Positions 1 to 9,240 of a DNA stretch of 63,003 nt are shown piece by piece (position 1 is the stretch's first letter; every line of letters begins with the position of its first letter). This DNA comes from Candidatus Corynebacterium avicola. Its GTDB lineage: Bacteria > Actinomycetota > Actinomycetes > Mycobacteriales > Mycobacteriaceae. The stretch lies in assembly GCA_019114135.1 (NCBI GenBank), contig DXGC01000043.1, positions 1-63,003 of the forward strand, given 5' to 3'. A program made the position numbers and the translations under genes. The notes under the pieces are model-generated. The model was not told the DNA's origin. It was given only the letters and a program-made list of their open reading frames with translations, and searched no databases.

Positions 1-215
1 ATATTCTTGGCGCCGGCGTCCTCGAGGACGACGTCGAACTCGTCCTTCTCCTCGGCCGGGGCAGCGCCCTCAGCAGCCTGAGCGGCGGCGACGGCGGCCG
101 GAGCAGCAGCGGTGACGTCGATGGTCTCCTCGAACAGCTTGACGAACTCAGAGAGCTCGATCAGGGTCATCTCCTTGAAGGCCTCGAGGAGTTCGTCGTT
201 GGTGAACTTAGCCAT
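1..215 (-). CDS. rplL: 50S ribosomal protein L7/L12 (3' part cut off by window edge)
   Basis: Reading on the minus strand from the ATG at 215 gives [20 protein letters not shown], the typical actinobacterial L7/L12 N-terminal dimerisation domain, followed by the Ala/Pro/Glu-rich hinge ([20 protein letters not shown]). The protein forms the ribosomal stalk that recruits translation GTPases. The C-terminal globular domain lies outside the window. A purine-rich AAGGAAG sits before the start. It is 115 bases downstream of rplJ in the same direction, the standard rplJL operon in which L10 and L12 are made together. Confidence 0.97.
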   Translation of the reverse strand, partial: MAKFTNDELLEAFKEMTLIELSEFVKLFEETIDVTAAAPAAVAAAQAAEGAAPAEEKDEFDVVLEDAGAKN

Positions 216-330
216 GGTGGCTTCCTTTCTTTGTCCCGCTGACGCTGATCACGTCCTGCGGGGTACAGGGGTGTAACGATTGGTGGTGGTGTGCACCGTG
301 TGAGCACACCTGCAGCTGACCCTCGGAGGG

Positions 331-846
331 TTAGGCTGCCTTCTTCTCCTGGAGCGCGGCGGAAAGCCGAGCAACCTGGGACGCCGGAGCGTTGAAGAGA
401 GCCGCAGCCTTGCTGAGGGAGCCCTGCATGGCGCCGGCCAGCTTGGCCAGGGTGGTCTCGCGGTTGTCCAGGTCGGCGATAGCCTCAACCTGGGCTGCGG
501 ACAGCGGGTTGCCGTCCATGTTGCCGCCCTTGATCACGAGTGCCTTGTGATCCGCACCGAACTTCTTGAACGCCTTGGCGGCGTCGACGGCCTCGCCCTG
601 AATGAAGGCGACGGCGGTCGGTCCGGTCAGCAGATCATCATCGAGCTCAACTCCGGCCTGCTTGGCGGCCAGCTTGATCAAGGTGTTCTTGGCGACGGAG
701 TAGGTGACCTCCGAACCCAGTGCCTGTCGCAGCTCGGTCGTCTCGGCGACGGTCAGTCCACGGTACTCGGTGAGCACAGTGGCGCTGGCGTTCTCGAAAC
801 GAGCGGTGAGCTCCGCCACGGATGCGGTGTTCTTCGCGTTTGCCAT
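331..846 (-). CDS. rplJ: 50S ribosomal protein L10
   Basis: The 171-residue protein begins [20 protein letters not shown] and matches the usual length of actinobacterial L10, which anchors L7/L12 dimers to the ribosome and represses its own operon. The C-terminus is the Ala-rich helix that carries L12 ([17 protein letters not shown]). A strong GGAGG ribosome binding site lies 7 bases before the ATG. The gene starts its own operon here, because the upstream neighbour (a lipase) runs the other way. A long hairpin in the leader suggests the usual L10(L12)4 autoregulation. Confidence 0.97.
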   Translation of the reverse strand: MANAKNTASVAELTARFENASATVLTEYRGLTVAETTELRQALGSEVTYSVAKNTLIKLAAKQAGVELDDDLLTGPTAVAFIQGEAVDAAKAFKKFGADHKALVIKGGNMDGNPLSAAQVEAIADLDNRETTLAKLAGAMQGSLSKAAALFNAPASQVARLSAALQEKKAA

Positions 847-932
847 ACTCTCGCCTCCTTCCTGATGTCTGTCGGTGGTGCGACCGGTTCGGTGTGCGAA
901 GCAGAATCAGACGCCTCCCCCTGACGACGACA

Positions 933-960
933 ACGCCCCGTGCCACAGGGCACGGGGCGT
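933..960 (-). promoter_or_regulatory. L10-type ribosomal leader hairpin upstream of rplJ
   Basis: Perfect 12-base-pair stem (933-944 with 949-960, loop ACAG) about 90 bases upstream of rplJ. No T-run follows on the minus strand, so it does not look like a terminator. Position and GC-rich stem fit the ribosomal protein L10 leader known in actinobacteria, where the L10-L12 complex binds its own mRNA. The covariance match itself was not tested. Confidence 0.6.
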
Positions 961-1270
961 CAGTGGGCGGCTCGGTCCGTGTCAGTCTGGCTGACTCGGT
1001 GGCGCTCCTGGTGTCCCATGTTTCCCTGCGCAGGTCGCCATCTGCCAAGCGGTCAGCATGATGGTCCTTCGTCCGACATCCCCGGGTTTCCGGGAATGAC
1101 GTCGACCGACGGTCTCCGGTGAAACTTGAACGTTCGCGGCCATGCCGCGATCAAACTTCGTGTCAGAGTGTAGACCCCATCCCACGCAACAACAAATCGG
1201 TGCCGAAATCAGGTCCTCCGACTCGCTGAAACCGCCTCCGCGACTCCGTTCTCCTGCGTACATTGGGGAA

Positions 1271-2245
1271 ATGACTTCCTCCTCCGATGCAACGTACAAA
1301 CCGAACCACCGGTTCTTCCTCCCCGCCTTCTTCCGGTCCTTCGGCAGCACCGACAAGATGCCCAACGGCGTCAATGACTGGGACTCCCCCATGTCCGAGG
1401 AACACCCCGTGCCGGTCGTCCTCTTCCACGGCACCTGGATGAGCAGTTACGGCACCTGGTCCCTGATCGGGCCTGAGCTGGCCAGCCGCGGCTACCGCGT
1501 GTTCGCGGTGAACTACGGCACCAACCCGGAGAGTTTCGTGGGGCGCCGCAAGTGCTGCTTCGGTAACGGCGCCCTGCTCGAGAGCCAGCCGGAGGTCGCC
1601 GACTTCATCGACCGCGTCCTGGAAGCCACCGGCGCCGAGCAGGTGGACGTCATCGGCCACTCGCAGGGATCCGCCCAGACCCGCCTGCTGGTCACCGAGA
1701 ACGACGGACGTTTCGCCGGGGGCACCCCGAAGATCCGCAACATCATCGGCATCGCCGGCTCCGGCCACGGCACCAGCCTGATGGGCATCGGTACCGGACT
1801 GGTGAAGCTCCGCGACAAGCTCGAGGGCAAGTTCGACCTCTCCAAGCTGATCCGCGCGATCCTGGGCCAGTGTGCCGAGGACCAGGTCCTGGGCTCCGAC
1901 GCCGTGGAGTTCATCAACCGCCAGGGCGACACCGTCCCCGGCGTGACCTACACGATGATCGGCACGAAGTACGACGAGATCGTCACCCCCTGGCGCGTAC
2001 AGTTCCTCGAGGCCGGCGAGGGCGCGACCGCGCACAACTTCTGCGTGCAGGACGACAACCCCACCGACCGCAGCGACCACCTCGCGCTCCTCTACTCCCC
2101 GCGCACCCTGGACCTGATCCTGGAACGTCTCTCCGACAGTGATACCGGGGAGGACGGCGCCTACCGGCGCTCGAACCCGATGGTCACCGGCCGCGTCCTG
2201 CCGATGCTCGGCCTCATCGGCAAGGCCGGGCAGGTCGGACGTTAG
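1271..2245 (+). CDS. Lipase/esterase of the alpha/beta-hydrolase fold (class 2 lipase-like)
   Basis: 324 residues from the ATG at 1271, chosen over an upstream ATG at 1142 because GGGGAA precedes it and the extra residues look non-coding. The core shows the oxyanion strand VPVVLFHGTW (about residue 50), the nucleophile elbow GHSQGS (about 129-134), a likely acid in GTKYDE and a likely catalytic His in RSDHLAL. This fits triacylglycerol lipases/esterases. No signal peptide is evident at this start. It separates rplA from rplJ; M. tuberculosis has lipG in the same interval. A paralogue lies at 31117-32145 and shares the YTMIGT block before the acid. Confidence 0.85.
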   Translation: MTSSSDATYKPNHRFFLPAFFRSFGSTDKMPNGVNDWDSPMSEEHPVPVVLFHGTWMSSYGTWSLIGPELASRGYRVFAVNYGTNPESFVGRRKCCFGNGALLESQPEVADFIDRVLEATGAEQVDVIGHSQGSAQTRLLVTENDGRFAGGTPKIRNIIGIAGSGHGTSLMGIGTGLVKLRDKLEGKFDLSKLIRAILGQCAEDQVLGSDAVEFINRQGDTVPGVTYTMIGTKYDEIVTPWRVQFLEAGEGATAHNFCVQDDNPTDRSDHLALLYSPRTLDLILERLSDSDTGEDGAYRRSNPMVTGRVLPMLGLIGKAGQVGR

Positions 2246-2266
2246 GCGTCCCGAGATACGAGAAAC

Positions 2267-2287
2267 CCCCGCTGCCAGGCAGCGGGG
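2267..2287. terminator. Hairpin between the convergent lipase and rplA
   Basis: CCCCGCTGCC and GGCAGCGGGG form a near-perfect stem in the 60-base gap between two convergent genes. No long T-run is seen on either side, but the place and symmetry suit a bidirectional terminator. Confidence 0.7.
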
Positions 2288-2306
2288 ATTCGTCGTGCGG
2301 GAGGAA

Positions 2307-3020
2307 CTACTCCTCTTCGCCGGCGAAGTTCTTCACGACGGTCGGGTCAACCTGGATGCCCGGGCCGGACGTGGTGGCGATGGTCGCCCGCTTGATGTAG
2401 CGCCCCTTCGCGGCGGACGGCTTCAGACGGTGCAGCTCGTCGATGAGAGCGCCGTAGTTCTCGGCCAGAGCCTTCTCGCTGAAGGAGGCCTTGCCGATGA
2501 TGGCGTGCAGGTTGGCAGCCTTGTCGACGCGGAAGGAGATCTTGCCGCCCTTGATCTCCTGGACGGCCTTGGCGACGTCGGTGGTGACGGTGCCGGTCTT
2601 CGGGTTCGGCATCAGACCACGCGGGCCCAGGACGCGGGCGACGCGGCCGACCTTGGCCATCTGGTCCGGGGTGGCGATCGCGGCGTCGAAGTCGGTCCAG
2701 CCGCCCTGGATCTTCTCGATCAGGTCGGCGGTGCCGACAGCCTCGGCGCCGGCCTCTTCAGCGGCGGTGGCGTTCGGGCCCTCGGCGAAGACGATGACGC
2801 GGACGTTCTTACCGGTGCCGTTCGGCAGGGAGACGGTGCCGCGAACCAGCTGGTCGGCCTTGCGCGGGTCGACACCCAGGCGCAGGGCGACGTCGACGGT
2901 GGCGTCGAAGTTCTTGGAGGAGGTCTCCTTGGCGAGGGCGGTGGCCTCGATCGGGGAGTAGAGACGGTCGGCGTCGACCTTCTCTGCGGCGGCGCGGTAG
3001 GCCTTGGAAGTCTTGCTCAT
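2307..3020 (-). CDS. rplA: 50S ribosomal protein L1
   Basis: 237 residues from the ATG at 3020 ([20 protein letters not shown]). L1 binds 23S rRNA at the E-site stalk and its own mRNA. Typical blocks are visible: [37 protein letters not shown] and [11 protein letters not shown] longer frame starts at 3080, but those residues do not resemble L1. It follows rplK by 94 bases in the same direction, so the rplK-rplA pair is probably one transcript ending at the 2267 hairpin. Confidence 0.97.
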   Translation of the reverse strand: MSKTSKAYRAAAEKVDADRLYSPIEATALAKETSSKNFDATVDVALRLGVDPRKADQLVRGTVSLPNGTGKNVRVIVFAEGPNATAAEEAGAEAVGTADLIEKIQGGWTDFDAAIATPDQMAKVGRVARVLGPRGLMPNPKTGTVTTDVAKAVQEIKGGKISFRVDKAANLHAIIGKASFSEKALAENYGALIDELHRLKPSAAKGRYIKRATIATTSGPGIQVDPTVVKNFAGEEE

Positions 3021-3114
3021 GGTGGGGTTCCAATCAGTGTTCTTGGATTGTGGTAGTCGGGCCGCAAGTGGCCCTGCCACGATCTAACTTGGTGATGCCT
3101 GGTAGGAGAGGTTC

Positions 3115-3558
3115 CTACTGGCCCGGGGCGTCGAGGACGTCGATGCCCATGGAGCGGGCGGTGCCGGCAATGATGTGGGCGCCGTTCTCCAGGTCATTGG
3201 CGTTGAGGTCCTCGAACTTGGTCTGGGCGATCTCGCGGCACTGGGCCCAGCTGACCTGGCCGACCTTGTCGGTGTGCGGGACGCCGGATCCCTTCTGGAT
3301 ACCGGCGGCCTTCAGCAGCAGCTTGGCTGCCGGCGGGGTCTTCAGCTTGAACTCGAAGCTGCGATCCTCGTAGACGGTGATCTCGACCGGCACGACGTTG
3401 CCGCGCTGGGACTCGGTGGCGGCGTTGTAGGCCTTGCAGAACTCCATGATGTTGACGCCGTGCGCACCGAGCGCCGGGCCGACGGGCGGGGCCGGGTTGG
3501 CGGCGCCAGCCTCGATCTGCAGCTTGATCAGGCCAGTGACCTTCTTCTTCTTTGCCAT
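3115..3558 (-). CDS. rplK: 50S ribosomal protein L11
   Basis: 147 residues. L11 forms the GTPase-associated centre with 23S r[42 protein letters not shown] and [10 protein letters not shown] are diagnostic. Two in-frame ATGs lie at 3564 and 3558; the second is chosen because GAGG is about 7 bases from it, while it is only 1 base from the first. It follows nusG in the conserved secE-nusG-rplK-rplA order. Confidence 0.97.
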   Translation of the reverse strand: MAKKKKVTGLIKLQIEAGAANPAPPVGPALGAHGVNIMEFCKAYNAATESQRGNVVPVEITVYEDRSFEFKLKTPPAAKLLLKAAGIQKGSGVPHTDKVGQVSWAQCREIAQTKFEDLNANDLENGAHIIAGTARSMGIDVLDAPGQ

Positions 3559-3699
3559 TGTCATACCTCTTCACGTGGTATCAGGTGCGCGCCGATGGCA
3601 CGGCGGACACACCTGACCGGATGCCGGACTGGTTACCGGCCACCGGGTGGAATGTTTGTCTTGTGCAGCTGCGCCGCAGGGCACAGCAACGGTCAAACT

Positions 3700-4605
3700 C
3701 TAGTTGAGCTTCTCGACCTGGTCAAATGCCAGGTCAACCGGGGTCTCACGACCGAAGATGGAGACCAGGGCCTTGAGCTTGGAGTTCGCGGCGTCGATCT
3801 CGGAGATGGTCGCGGAGACCGAGGCGAAGGGACCGGAGAGCACGGTGACGGACTCGCCGACCTCGTAGTCGACCTGTACCTGCTCGGCAGCCGGGGTCGG
3901 CGCCATGGCGACACCGGTGTCGCTGACATCCACGCCGCCGGTGGCGCTGTCGACGTCCTCGGATGCCTCCTCGGCCTGGGCAGTCTCCGGCGGGAGCAGG
4001 AACTTGGCGACCTCGCGGATCTTCACCGGAGTGGGGTGACCCTCGTTGCCGACGAAGGAGGTGACGCCCGGGGTGTCACGGATGACGGACCAGGAGGCGT
4101 CGTCCAGCTCGATGCGGACCAGGACGTAGCCCGGCAGCAGCTTGCGCTTGATGCGCTTGCGCTTGCCGTCCTTGATCTCGACGACCTCTTCGATCGGCAC
4201 GACGACCTCGTGGATCTGCTGGTCCACACCGAGGGTGCGGGAGCGGGTCTCCAGGTTGGTCTTCACCTTGTTCTCGTAGCCGGAGTAGCACTGGATGATG
4301 TACCACTCGCCGTCGAGCTTCTTCAGGGCGCGCATGAACTCGCGCAGGCGGGTCTTGTAGGCCGCCATGGCGGCGTCCTCGACGCTGGGGGCAGCGTCGG
4401 CGTCTTCGTTGGCGGTGCCGGCAGCGGCGTCTCCCTCAGCGCCGGAGTTGTCGCCGAGGGCCTGTGCGGACGCTTCGAGCTCAGCGTCGGAGTTCTGGTC
4501 GGCGTTGGCGCCGGAGAGCTCGTTGACCGCCTGCTGGACGTCGTCCTGCGCTGCGGCGGCAAGGCCTTCCGCGGTGTTGGGGTCGTAGCTGGTGTCGTCA
4601 CTCAT
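3700..4605 (-). CDS. nusG: Transcription termination/antitermination factor NusG
   Basis: 301 residues, longer than the roughly 180 of E. coli NusG because of an acidic Ala/Asp/Glu-rich N-terminal extension of about 90 residues, as commonly seen in actinobacteria. The NGN domain follows ([20 protein letters not shown], then [12 protein letters not shown] and TPGVTSFVG). A KOW domain closes the protein ([19 protein letters not shown] ... [18 protein letters not shown]). It couples RNA polymerase to Rho or the ribosome. GGAGAAG precedes the ATG. A terminator-like hairpin upstream means it may be partly uncoupled from secE. Confidence 0.96.
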   Translation of the reverse strand: MSDDTSYDPNTAEGLAAAAQDDVQQAVNELSGANADQNSDAELEASAQALGDNSGAEGDAAAGTANEDADAAPSVEDAAMAAYKTRLREFMRALKKLDGEWYIIQCYSGYENKVKTNLETRSRTLGVDQQIHEVVVPIEEVVEIKDGKRKRIKRKLLPGYVLVRIELDDASWSVIRDTPGVTSFVGNEGHPTPVKIREVAKFLLPPETAQAEEASEDVDSATGGVDVSDTGVAMAPTPAAEQVQVDYEVGESVTVLSGPFASVSATISEIDAANSKLKALVSIFGRETPVDLAFDQVEKLN

Positions 4606-4680
4606 GATGTGTTCTTCTCCAAGGAGTTCTAGGGGGTGGAGCAGTGGACGGACAATGGGTGTTGATAAGGGTGCTGCATG

Positions 4681-4705
4681 AAAAATCCGCCTCGCCGTGA
4701 GGCGG
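4681..4705 (-). terminator. Rho-independent terminator or attenuator between secE and nusG
   Basis: Minus-strand stem CCGCCTC / GAGGCGG with a 5-base loop, followed directly by ATTTTTC. It lies 35 bases after the secE stop and 76 bases before the nusG start, so it would limit read-through from the tRNA-Trp/secE transcript into nusG. Confidence 0.7.
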
Positions 4706-4739
4706 AGGCGGACATCATCTGGGAGTTAGTGTAGCACGC

Positions 4740-5096
4740 TCAGAGGCCGAACATGAACTCGATTCCCTCGCCGGCGAGGAGGTCCACGCCGGTGCACAGG
4801 GCGGTGATGAAGATCAGGAAGACCAGGGTCACGATGGAGTAGGTGAACATCTCCCGGCCGGTCGGCCAGATGACCTTCTTCATCTCCGAGCCGACGGAGC
4901 GGGGGAACGCCAGGGCGCGTGCGCCACCGGACTTGCCGGAGGTTCCGTCCTCCTTGGACACGGTGATGTCCGAACGGGAGGAAGCAGCGCCGGCGGGGGA
5001 CGCCTCAGAGTTGCTGACCTGTCGCTTGCCGGACGGGCGCAACGGAGAACCGCCGACGTTGTCGGTGCGGTCTGCGTTGTTCTTGTCGTCACTCAC
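4740..5096 (-). CDS. secE: Preprotein translocase subunit SecE
   Basis: 118 residues from a GTG at 5096, chosen because AGGAG lies 9-12 bases before it and the reading frame above it runs into tRNA-Trp. The N-terminal 60 residues are a polar, Ser/Asp-rich extension. The SecE core follows (EMKKVIWPTGREMFTYSIVT) and a single membrane helix (VTLVFLIFITALCTGVDLL). SecE clamps SecY in the SecYEG channel. The conserved W-P in the amphipathic segment is present. It starts 87 bases downstream of tRNA-Trp on the same strand. Confidence 0.95.
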   Translation of the reverse strand: MSDDKNNADRTDNVGGSPLRPSGKRQVSNSEASPAGAASSRSDITVSKEDGTSGKSGGARALAFPRSVGSEMKKVIWPTGREMFTYSIVTLVFLIFITALCTGVDLLAGEGIEFMFGL

Positions 5097-5182
5097 GAAA
5101 TATCCGCTCCTGTGGGGGTTGTGCACCCCGGGGGCGGCAGCGGTGATCTTCACCGACCAGCCGCACACCCGGGGTGCGTCTG

Positions 5183-5255
<73 letters not shown>

Positions 5256-5517
5256 TTGCGATGCGTCCACCAGACTACCTCAGCACCTCTGCAGGGGTGC
5301 GGCAACGCTGGGACACGCCACTTCGCGGCGCCGTCGTAACGGCACCGCAGCAGTGTATCAGTCGCCTCACCGGGCCAACAAAACCCGTGGTAGCCCCGCG
5401 CGGTGGGCGAGATCACGTCGGGGACGGCGCGTCGTGACGTCCTGGCGTGTCGTCCTGCCGGGGCACCCCTCCCCCACGCACCATCACACACCGCCACGCA
5501 CCTGCCGGCACAACGAC

Positions 5518-5550
5518 AGAACCCCCGCGGCGCTGTGCCGCGGGGGTTCT
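5518..5550. terminator. Terminator after tRNA-Thr/tRNA-Met
   Basis: Perfect 13-base-pair stem AGAACCCCCGCGG / CCGCGGGGGTTCT with a 7-base loop, 14 bases after the 3' end of tRNA-Met. It separates the Thr-Met tRNA transcript from tRNA-Trp/secE. Confidence 0.8.
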
Positions 5551-5564
5551 GCCTGGTTGTTCTG

Positions 5565-5638
5565 TAGCGATGCCGGGGATCGAACCCGGGACCTCACGAT
5601 TATGAGTCGTGCGCTCTAACCATCTGAGCTACACCGCC
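5565..5638 (-). tRNA. tRNA-Met (anticodon CAT, elongator type)
   Basis: 74 bases; the acceptor stem GGCGGTG/CATCGCT pairs fully with two G-U pairs, the anticodon stem CGACT/AATCG-type arm holds loop CTCATAA, and the T arm contains GGTTCGATCCC. A paired first position argues for the elongator rather than the initiator tRNA. Confidence 0.93.
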
Positions 5639-5695
5639 AGGGCCATTCCTACCGGCTCGAACCGGTAAGCCCGGCATGTGCCTCAAAATGACTTG

Positions 5696-5768
5696 AGCCC
5701 CCTGACAGAATCGAACTGTCGACCTTTTCCTTACCATGGAAACGCTCTGCCGACTGAGCTAAGGGGGC
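5696..5768 (-). tRNA. tRNA-Thr (anticodon GGT)
   Basis: 73 bases; acceptor GCCCCCT/AGGGGGC, D arm GCTC...GAGC, anticodon stem TTTCC/GGAAA with loop ATGGTAA (anticodon GGT), T arm with CAGTTCGATTCTG. It is first in the Thr-Met tRNA unit. Confidence 0.93.
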
Positions 5769-6204
5769 GTGCTCCACTGTTCGCACTTCCCAACATCTCT
5801 GTTGTTACGTGCCCCAGCTCCTGAAGCCTGAAGTAGAATAACCAGAGGACCGTGCAATGCACAAATCTGCAGGTAAACAATAGAAAATGATGCACTTTCG
5901 TGGCGCATGAACGCGTAGGTCTGCACATCCTGCCGACAAGCGCCCTTCTGCGGGACGGCGAGACACTTCCCGGCACCCCGGTCCAGACCCGGGCTCGCAC
6001 ACAGTGGATTGGAGCGTTGGCGCGGGAAGACAGCTCGAGTCTCCGACGACCAAACTGAGCCTGGATCGCGCGAACCGAAGGATTCAACGGATCCATGCTC
6101 ACTTCGGGTCGTTCAGCGTTCAGTGTGGGACCCGGCCCGCCACCCAGACGCCCAGCACCCTTCCGAGCATCCCTCCCCGAGGCGTGCCCGGACATGCAAA
6201 AGGC
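5769..6204. other. Gene-free stretch upstream of tRNA-Thr
   Basis: No convincing coding frame. The part from about 5810 to 5905 is AT-richer than its surroundings and probably holds the tRNA-Thr promoter, but no good -35/-10 pair with normal spacing was found. The rest shows no repeat or RNA that I recognise. Confidence 0.5.
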
Positions 6205-6230
6205 CCGTGGAGTGTTTCCACTCCACGGGC
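6205..6230 (-). terminator. Rho-independent terminator of tRNA-Tyr
   Basis: Perfect 11-base-pair stem CCCGTGGAGTG / CACTCCACGGG with a 4-base loop, followed on the minus strand by GCCTTTTGC, 6 bases after the tRNA-Tyr 3' end. Confidence 0.88.
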
Positions 6231-6236
6231 GATTGT

Positions 6237-6318
6237 GCCAGGTAAAGGATTCGAACCTTTGAAGGCAATGCCGGCGGATTTACAGTCCGCTCCCTTTGGC
6301 CGCTCGGGCAACCTGGCG
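6237..6318 (-). tRNA. tRNA-Tyr (anticodon GTA)
   Basis: 82 bases with the long variable arm of class II tRNAs; acceptor GCCAGGT/ACCTGGC, anticodon stem GCGGA/TCCGC with loop CTGTAAA (anticodon GTA), T arm AGGTTCGAATCCT. Discriminator A. A weak promoter (TTGCGG, 16 bases, TAGTAG) is possible just upstream. Confidence 0.95.
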
Positions 6319-6492
6319 TGCGCTGCATACCCTACTACGAACAGACCCAACTGCCGCAAATCGGCAGGTCACAGGACGCTTCAGGTGGCCACTCCCTCGA
6401 CCACCGGCACCACTTCCCCGGAACACCGTCGCGACTCCCGGATCATCAGACTCGACCACGCAGGCACCGGAAAGCAGGCACCGGAACGCGGA

Positions 6493-6561
6493 AGTCAGAA
6501 AGGTGGGGCGAATCGATGGCAATCGGCGCGAAAACCATCGATTCGTCCCACCTATCTGACA
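6493..6561. repeat. Intergenic inverted repeat A (27-15-27)
   Basis: Arms 6493-6519 and 6535-6561 pair at all but three positions around a 15-base spacer. The right half (CGAAAACCA ... TCGTCCCACCTATC ... GACA) is closely related to the repeat at 58644-58712, which has the same geometry and orientation; 49 of 69 positions agree. It lies 13 bases beyond the stop of the prenyl synthase gene. No T-run follows. Confidence 0.85.
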
Positions 6562-6573
6562 GGTGCCTGGATC

Positions 6574-7596
6574 CTAGCCGAGGCGCTGCAGCGAGAACTC
6601 CATGAGCTGACGCAGCGCGTCCGTCGTCGGCCCTTCCGGCAGCTTCGCCAGTTCGTCCTCCCCGTAGCCGCGGTAGCGCTCCACGACCTCCTCGGCGCGC
6701 TGACGCCCCTCGGAGGCCTTGACGAGGGCCAGGGCCTCGTCCACGAGGGCGTCGTCGGTCACCGGGCCGGTGAGCAGCTCCCGCAGGCGCTCTCCCCCGG
6801 CGTTGTCCTCCTGCATCGCGTAGAGCACCGGCAGGGTGAACACTCCCTCGCGCAGGTCGGTGCCCGGGATTTTGCCGGAGTCCTTCGGGTCCGACCAGAT
6901 GTCGATGATGTCGTCCACGATCTGGAACACCTGACCCATGTGGCGTCCGAAGTGGAACAGGGCGTCCCGGTGCTGCTGCTCCGCCCCGCTGTGCAGCGCG
7001 CCCAGGTAGCCGGCCGAGGCGATGAGCACACCGGTCTTCTCCTGGATGACCTGCATGTAGTGTTCGATGGAGTCAGCGCCCTCGGTGACGCCGATGGTCT
7101 CGCGCATCTGACCGGTGACCAACTCGCCGAAGGTGTCGGCGAAGTGCCGGACGGTGTCGGTACCCAGGTCGGCCATCAGGCGGGAGGCGACGGCGAAGAT
7201 GTAGTCACCGGCGAGGATGGCCACGGAGTTCGTCCAGCGGGCGTTGGCGCTCGGGGCACCACGGCGGCGGTCGGCCTCGTCCATCACGTCGTCGTGGTAC
7301 AGCGTCGCCAGGTGGGTCAGCTCGACGACCACGGCGGCGTCCACCACGGCGGCGTCGCACTGATCATCTGGGGCGTCCTGCCCGTACTGGGCGGCGAGCA
7401 GGGCGAACATCGGACGGAAGCGCTTACCGCCGGACAGGGCGAGGTGGCTGATCTTGTCGGTGAGGAAGGTCTCCCCCGACACCAGGACCTCACGGAGCCG
7501 TGCTTCGACACGGTCCAGGCCCTCCGGAATGGCCACGTTCAGGGACTCGTCTCCGAGGTCGAGTCCCGCACGTGCATCCGAGTTAGTGCTTGCCAT
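6574..7596 (-). CDS. Long-chain polyprenyl diphosphate synthase for menaquinone side chain
   Basis: 340 residues. The two aspartate-rich motifs of trans-prenyltransferases are clear: YHDDVMDEADRRRG (first, chain elongation) and QIVDDIIDIW (second, IPP binding), plus the GGKRFRP entry block near residue 60. The enzyme builds the all-trans prenyl diphosphate used by MenA. It is the counterpart of GrcC1 (Rv0562) in M. tuberculosis, which lies at the same place next to menJ and menG. Chain length (C35-C45) cannot be read from sequence. Divergent from menJ with 214 bases between starts. Confidence 0.9.
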   Translation of the reverse strand: MASTNSDARAGLDLGDESLNVAIPEGLDRVEARLREVLVSGETFLTDKISHLALSGGKRFRPMFALLAAQYGQDAPDDQCDAAVVDAAVVVELTHLATLYHDDVMDEADRRRGAPSANARWTNSVAILAGDYIFAVASRLMADLGTDTVRHFADTFGELVTGQMRETIGVTEGADSIEHYMQVIQEKTGVLIASAGYLGALHSGAEQQHRDALFHFGRHMGQVFQIVDDIIDIWSDPKDSGKIPGTDLREGVFTLPVLYAMQEDNAGGERLRELLTGPVTDDALVDEALALVKASEGRQRAEEVVERYRGYGEDELAKLPEGPTTDALRQLMEFSLQRLG

Positions 7597-7810
7597 GAGT
7601 TACGTCGCCCTTGTTCCTCTGATGTCCGACTCTGATCTGCGCCTGAAACTCGCGCATGCGTGTCCCCGGCCGCACTCCACGTGCCGGTTCGCTCACTCAC
7701 GCTACTGTAGACCAGCGACACGGGGCCAACATAAGCGAACACGGCCGTCGTTCCCGCCTGGCCCCGGCACGATCGGTTCGAGCACAGACAGAGCACAGAA
7801 TGAGCAGAGG

Positions 7811-9208
7811 ATGACTGACACACCTCCCCAGCCCGACCACCAGCGCTGCGACGTGCTCGTCGTCGGTGCCGGGCCCGCCGGAGCCGCCGCCGCCCACTCC
7901 GCCGCCCAGGCCGGGTGGGACGTCCTGCTGACCGACATGCAGTCCTTCCCCCGCGACAAGACCTGCGGCGACGGTCTGACGCCGCGGGCGGTCGGCGCGC
8001 TGCAGTCGATGGGCGCCGGTCACCTGCTGGACGAGGCGTCCAGCCCCGTGATTCAGGGCCTGAAGTTGCATGGCTTCGGTGGTTCGGTGGCCGCGCCCTG
8101 GCCGAAGCACGAGTCCTTCCCCGCCCGCGGTGCGGCGATCGCCCGGACCTCGCTGGACAACTCCCTGGTGGAGTTGGCGGTGGCGTCCGGCGCGCGACTG
8201 CTCACCGGAGTCAAGGCGGTCGACACCGAGCATGACCTGGTCGCCGGCTCGCGGCGGGTGCGCTCGGTGCGTTTCCGTTCGTCAGGACGGGCCAGTAGCC
8301 GTACTGCCCGCACTGCCCGCGCTGCCCGCGCCGCCGAGAAAGCCACCGCCGACACTACCGTCGAGTGCCGCTACCTGGTGCTCGCCGAGGGTGTTCGTAG
8401 CGGCCTGGCGAAGGGCCTGGGCACCCAGTGGCACCGCGGTCTGGTGCACGGCATCGCAGCCCGGTCCTACTGCGCCACCCCCTTCGCGGACGAGCCGTGG
8501 ATCCACTCCCACCTGGAACTGCGGGACACCGAAGGCACCGCACAACCGGGCTACGGCTGGATCTTCCCGCTCGGCGGCGGGGACGGTGAGTCCGACGGCA
8601 ACCCCGGCAACGTGAACCTGGGCTGCGGCGCACTGTCGACCGAGAAGCGTCCGGCGAAGGTCAACGTGAAGAAGCTGCTCACCGCCTACGCCGGCCAGTG
8701 TCGCGAGGAGTGGCAGCTGGGCGAGCCGCAGGACGTCGCCAGTGCCCTGCTGCCGATGGGCGGGGCGGTCAGTCGGGTCGCCGGGGTGAACTGGGCGGCG
8801 ATCGGCGACACCGCCGCGCTGGTGAACCCGCTCAACGGTGAGGGCATCGACTACGCCCTGGAGTCAGCGTCCGACCTGGTGGCGATGCTGGACGACGCCC
8901 GCTTCTCCCCCGAGGGGTTGACGCACATGTGGCCGGCGCACCTGCGCGAACACTACGGCGACGCCTTCTCCCTGGCCCGGCGACTGGCGATGCTGCTGAC
9001 CATGCCGGGACTCCTGTCGGCGATCGGTCCGGTGGGCCTGCGTGGTCCCCTGGCCCCGGCGGTGATGGGTTCGGCGGCGCGTCTGATGGGCAACCTGGTC
9101 ACCCCGGACGACCGCGACCTCACCGCGCGTCTGTGGCTGGGCGCGGGACGCCTCAGCAACGGCGTCGACCGGATCTTCCGGCAGGACGCCCGCCCGCTGT
9201 TCGGGTAG
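7811..9208 (+). CDS. menJ: Menaquinone beta-isoprenyl reductase (MenJ-type flavoprotein)
   Basis: 465 residues, geranylgeranyl-reductase family. An N-terminal Rossmann motif VVGAGPAGAAAAHSAA (about residues 16-32) binds FAD. The CGDGLTPRAV block and the C-terminal GDTAALVNPLNGEGID motif are typical. In mycobacteria MenJ (Rv0561c) saturates one isoprene unit of menaquinone, and the neighbours here agree. An unusual insertion of Arg/Thr/Ala repeats (RTARTARAARAAEKAT, about residue 160-175) sits in a loop. Start chosen at ATG 7811; the ribosome site (CAGAGG) is very close to it, so the start is tentative. Confidence 0.85.
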   Translation: MTDTPPQPDHQRCDVLVVGAGPAGAAAAHSAAQAGWDVLLTDMQSFPRDKTCGDGLTPRAVGALQSMGAGHLLDEASSPVIQGLKLHGFGGSVAAPWPKHESFPARGAAIARTSLDNSLVELAVASGARLLTGVKAVDTEHDLVAGSRRVRSVRFRSSGRASSRTARTARAARAAEKATADTTVECRYLVLAEGVRSGLAKGLGTQWHRGLVHGIAARSYCATPFADEPWIHSHLELRDTEGTAQPGYGWIFPLGGGDGESDGNPGNVNLGCGALSTEKRPAKVNVKKLLTAYAGQCREEWQLGEPQDVASALLPMGGAVSRVAGVNWAAIGDTAALVNPLNGEGIDYALESASDLVAMLDDARFSPEGLTHMWPAHLREHYGDAFSLARRLAMLLTMPGLLSAIGPVGLRGPLAPAVMGSAARLMGNLVTPDDRDLTARLWLGAGRLSNGVDRIFRQDARPLFG

Positions 9209-9210
9209 CT

Positions 9211-9240
9211 AACCCGGCTTAACCCGGCTTAAACCGGCTT
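9211..9240. repeat. Decamer tandem repeat at convergent menJ/menG ends
   Basis: Three direct copies of AACCCGGCTT (the third reads AAACCGGCTT). The array starts just after the menJ stop and contains the menG stop codon, so the last residues of MenG are encoded by the repeat. Confidence 0.85.

Noticed and set aside
2491..3373. Long open frames on the plus strand opposite rplA and rplK
   Set aside because: They mirror genuine ribosomal genes, show Arg/Ala/Pro-biased composition and no family similarity.
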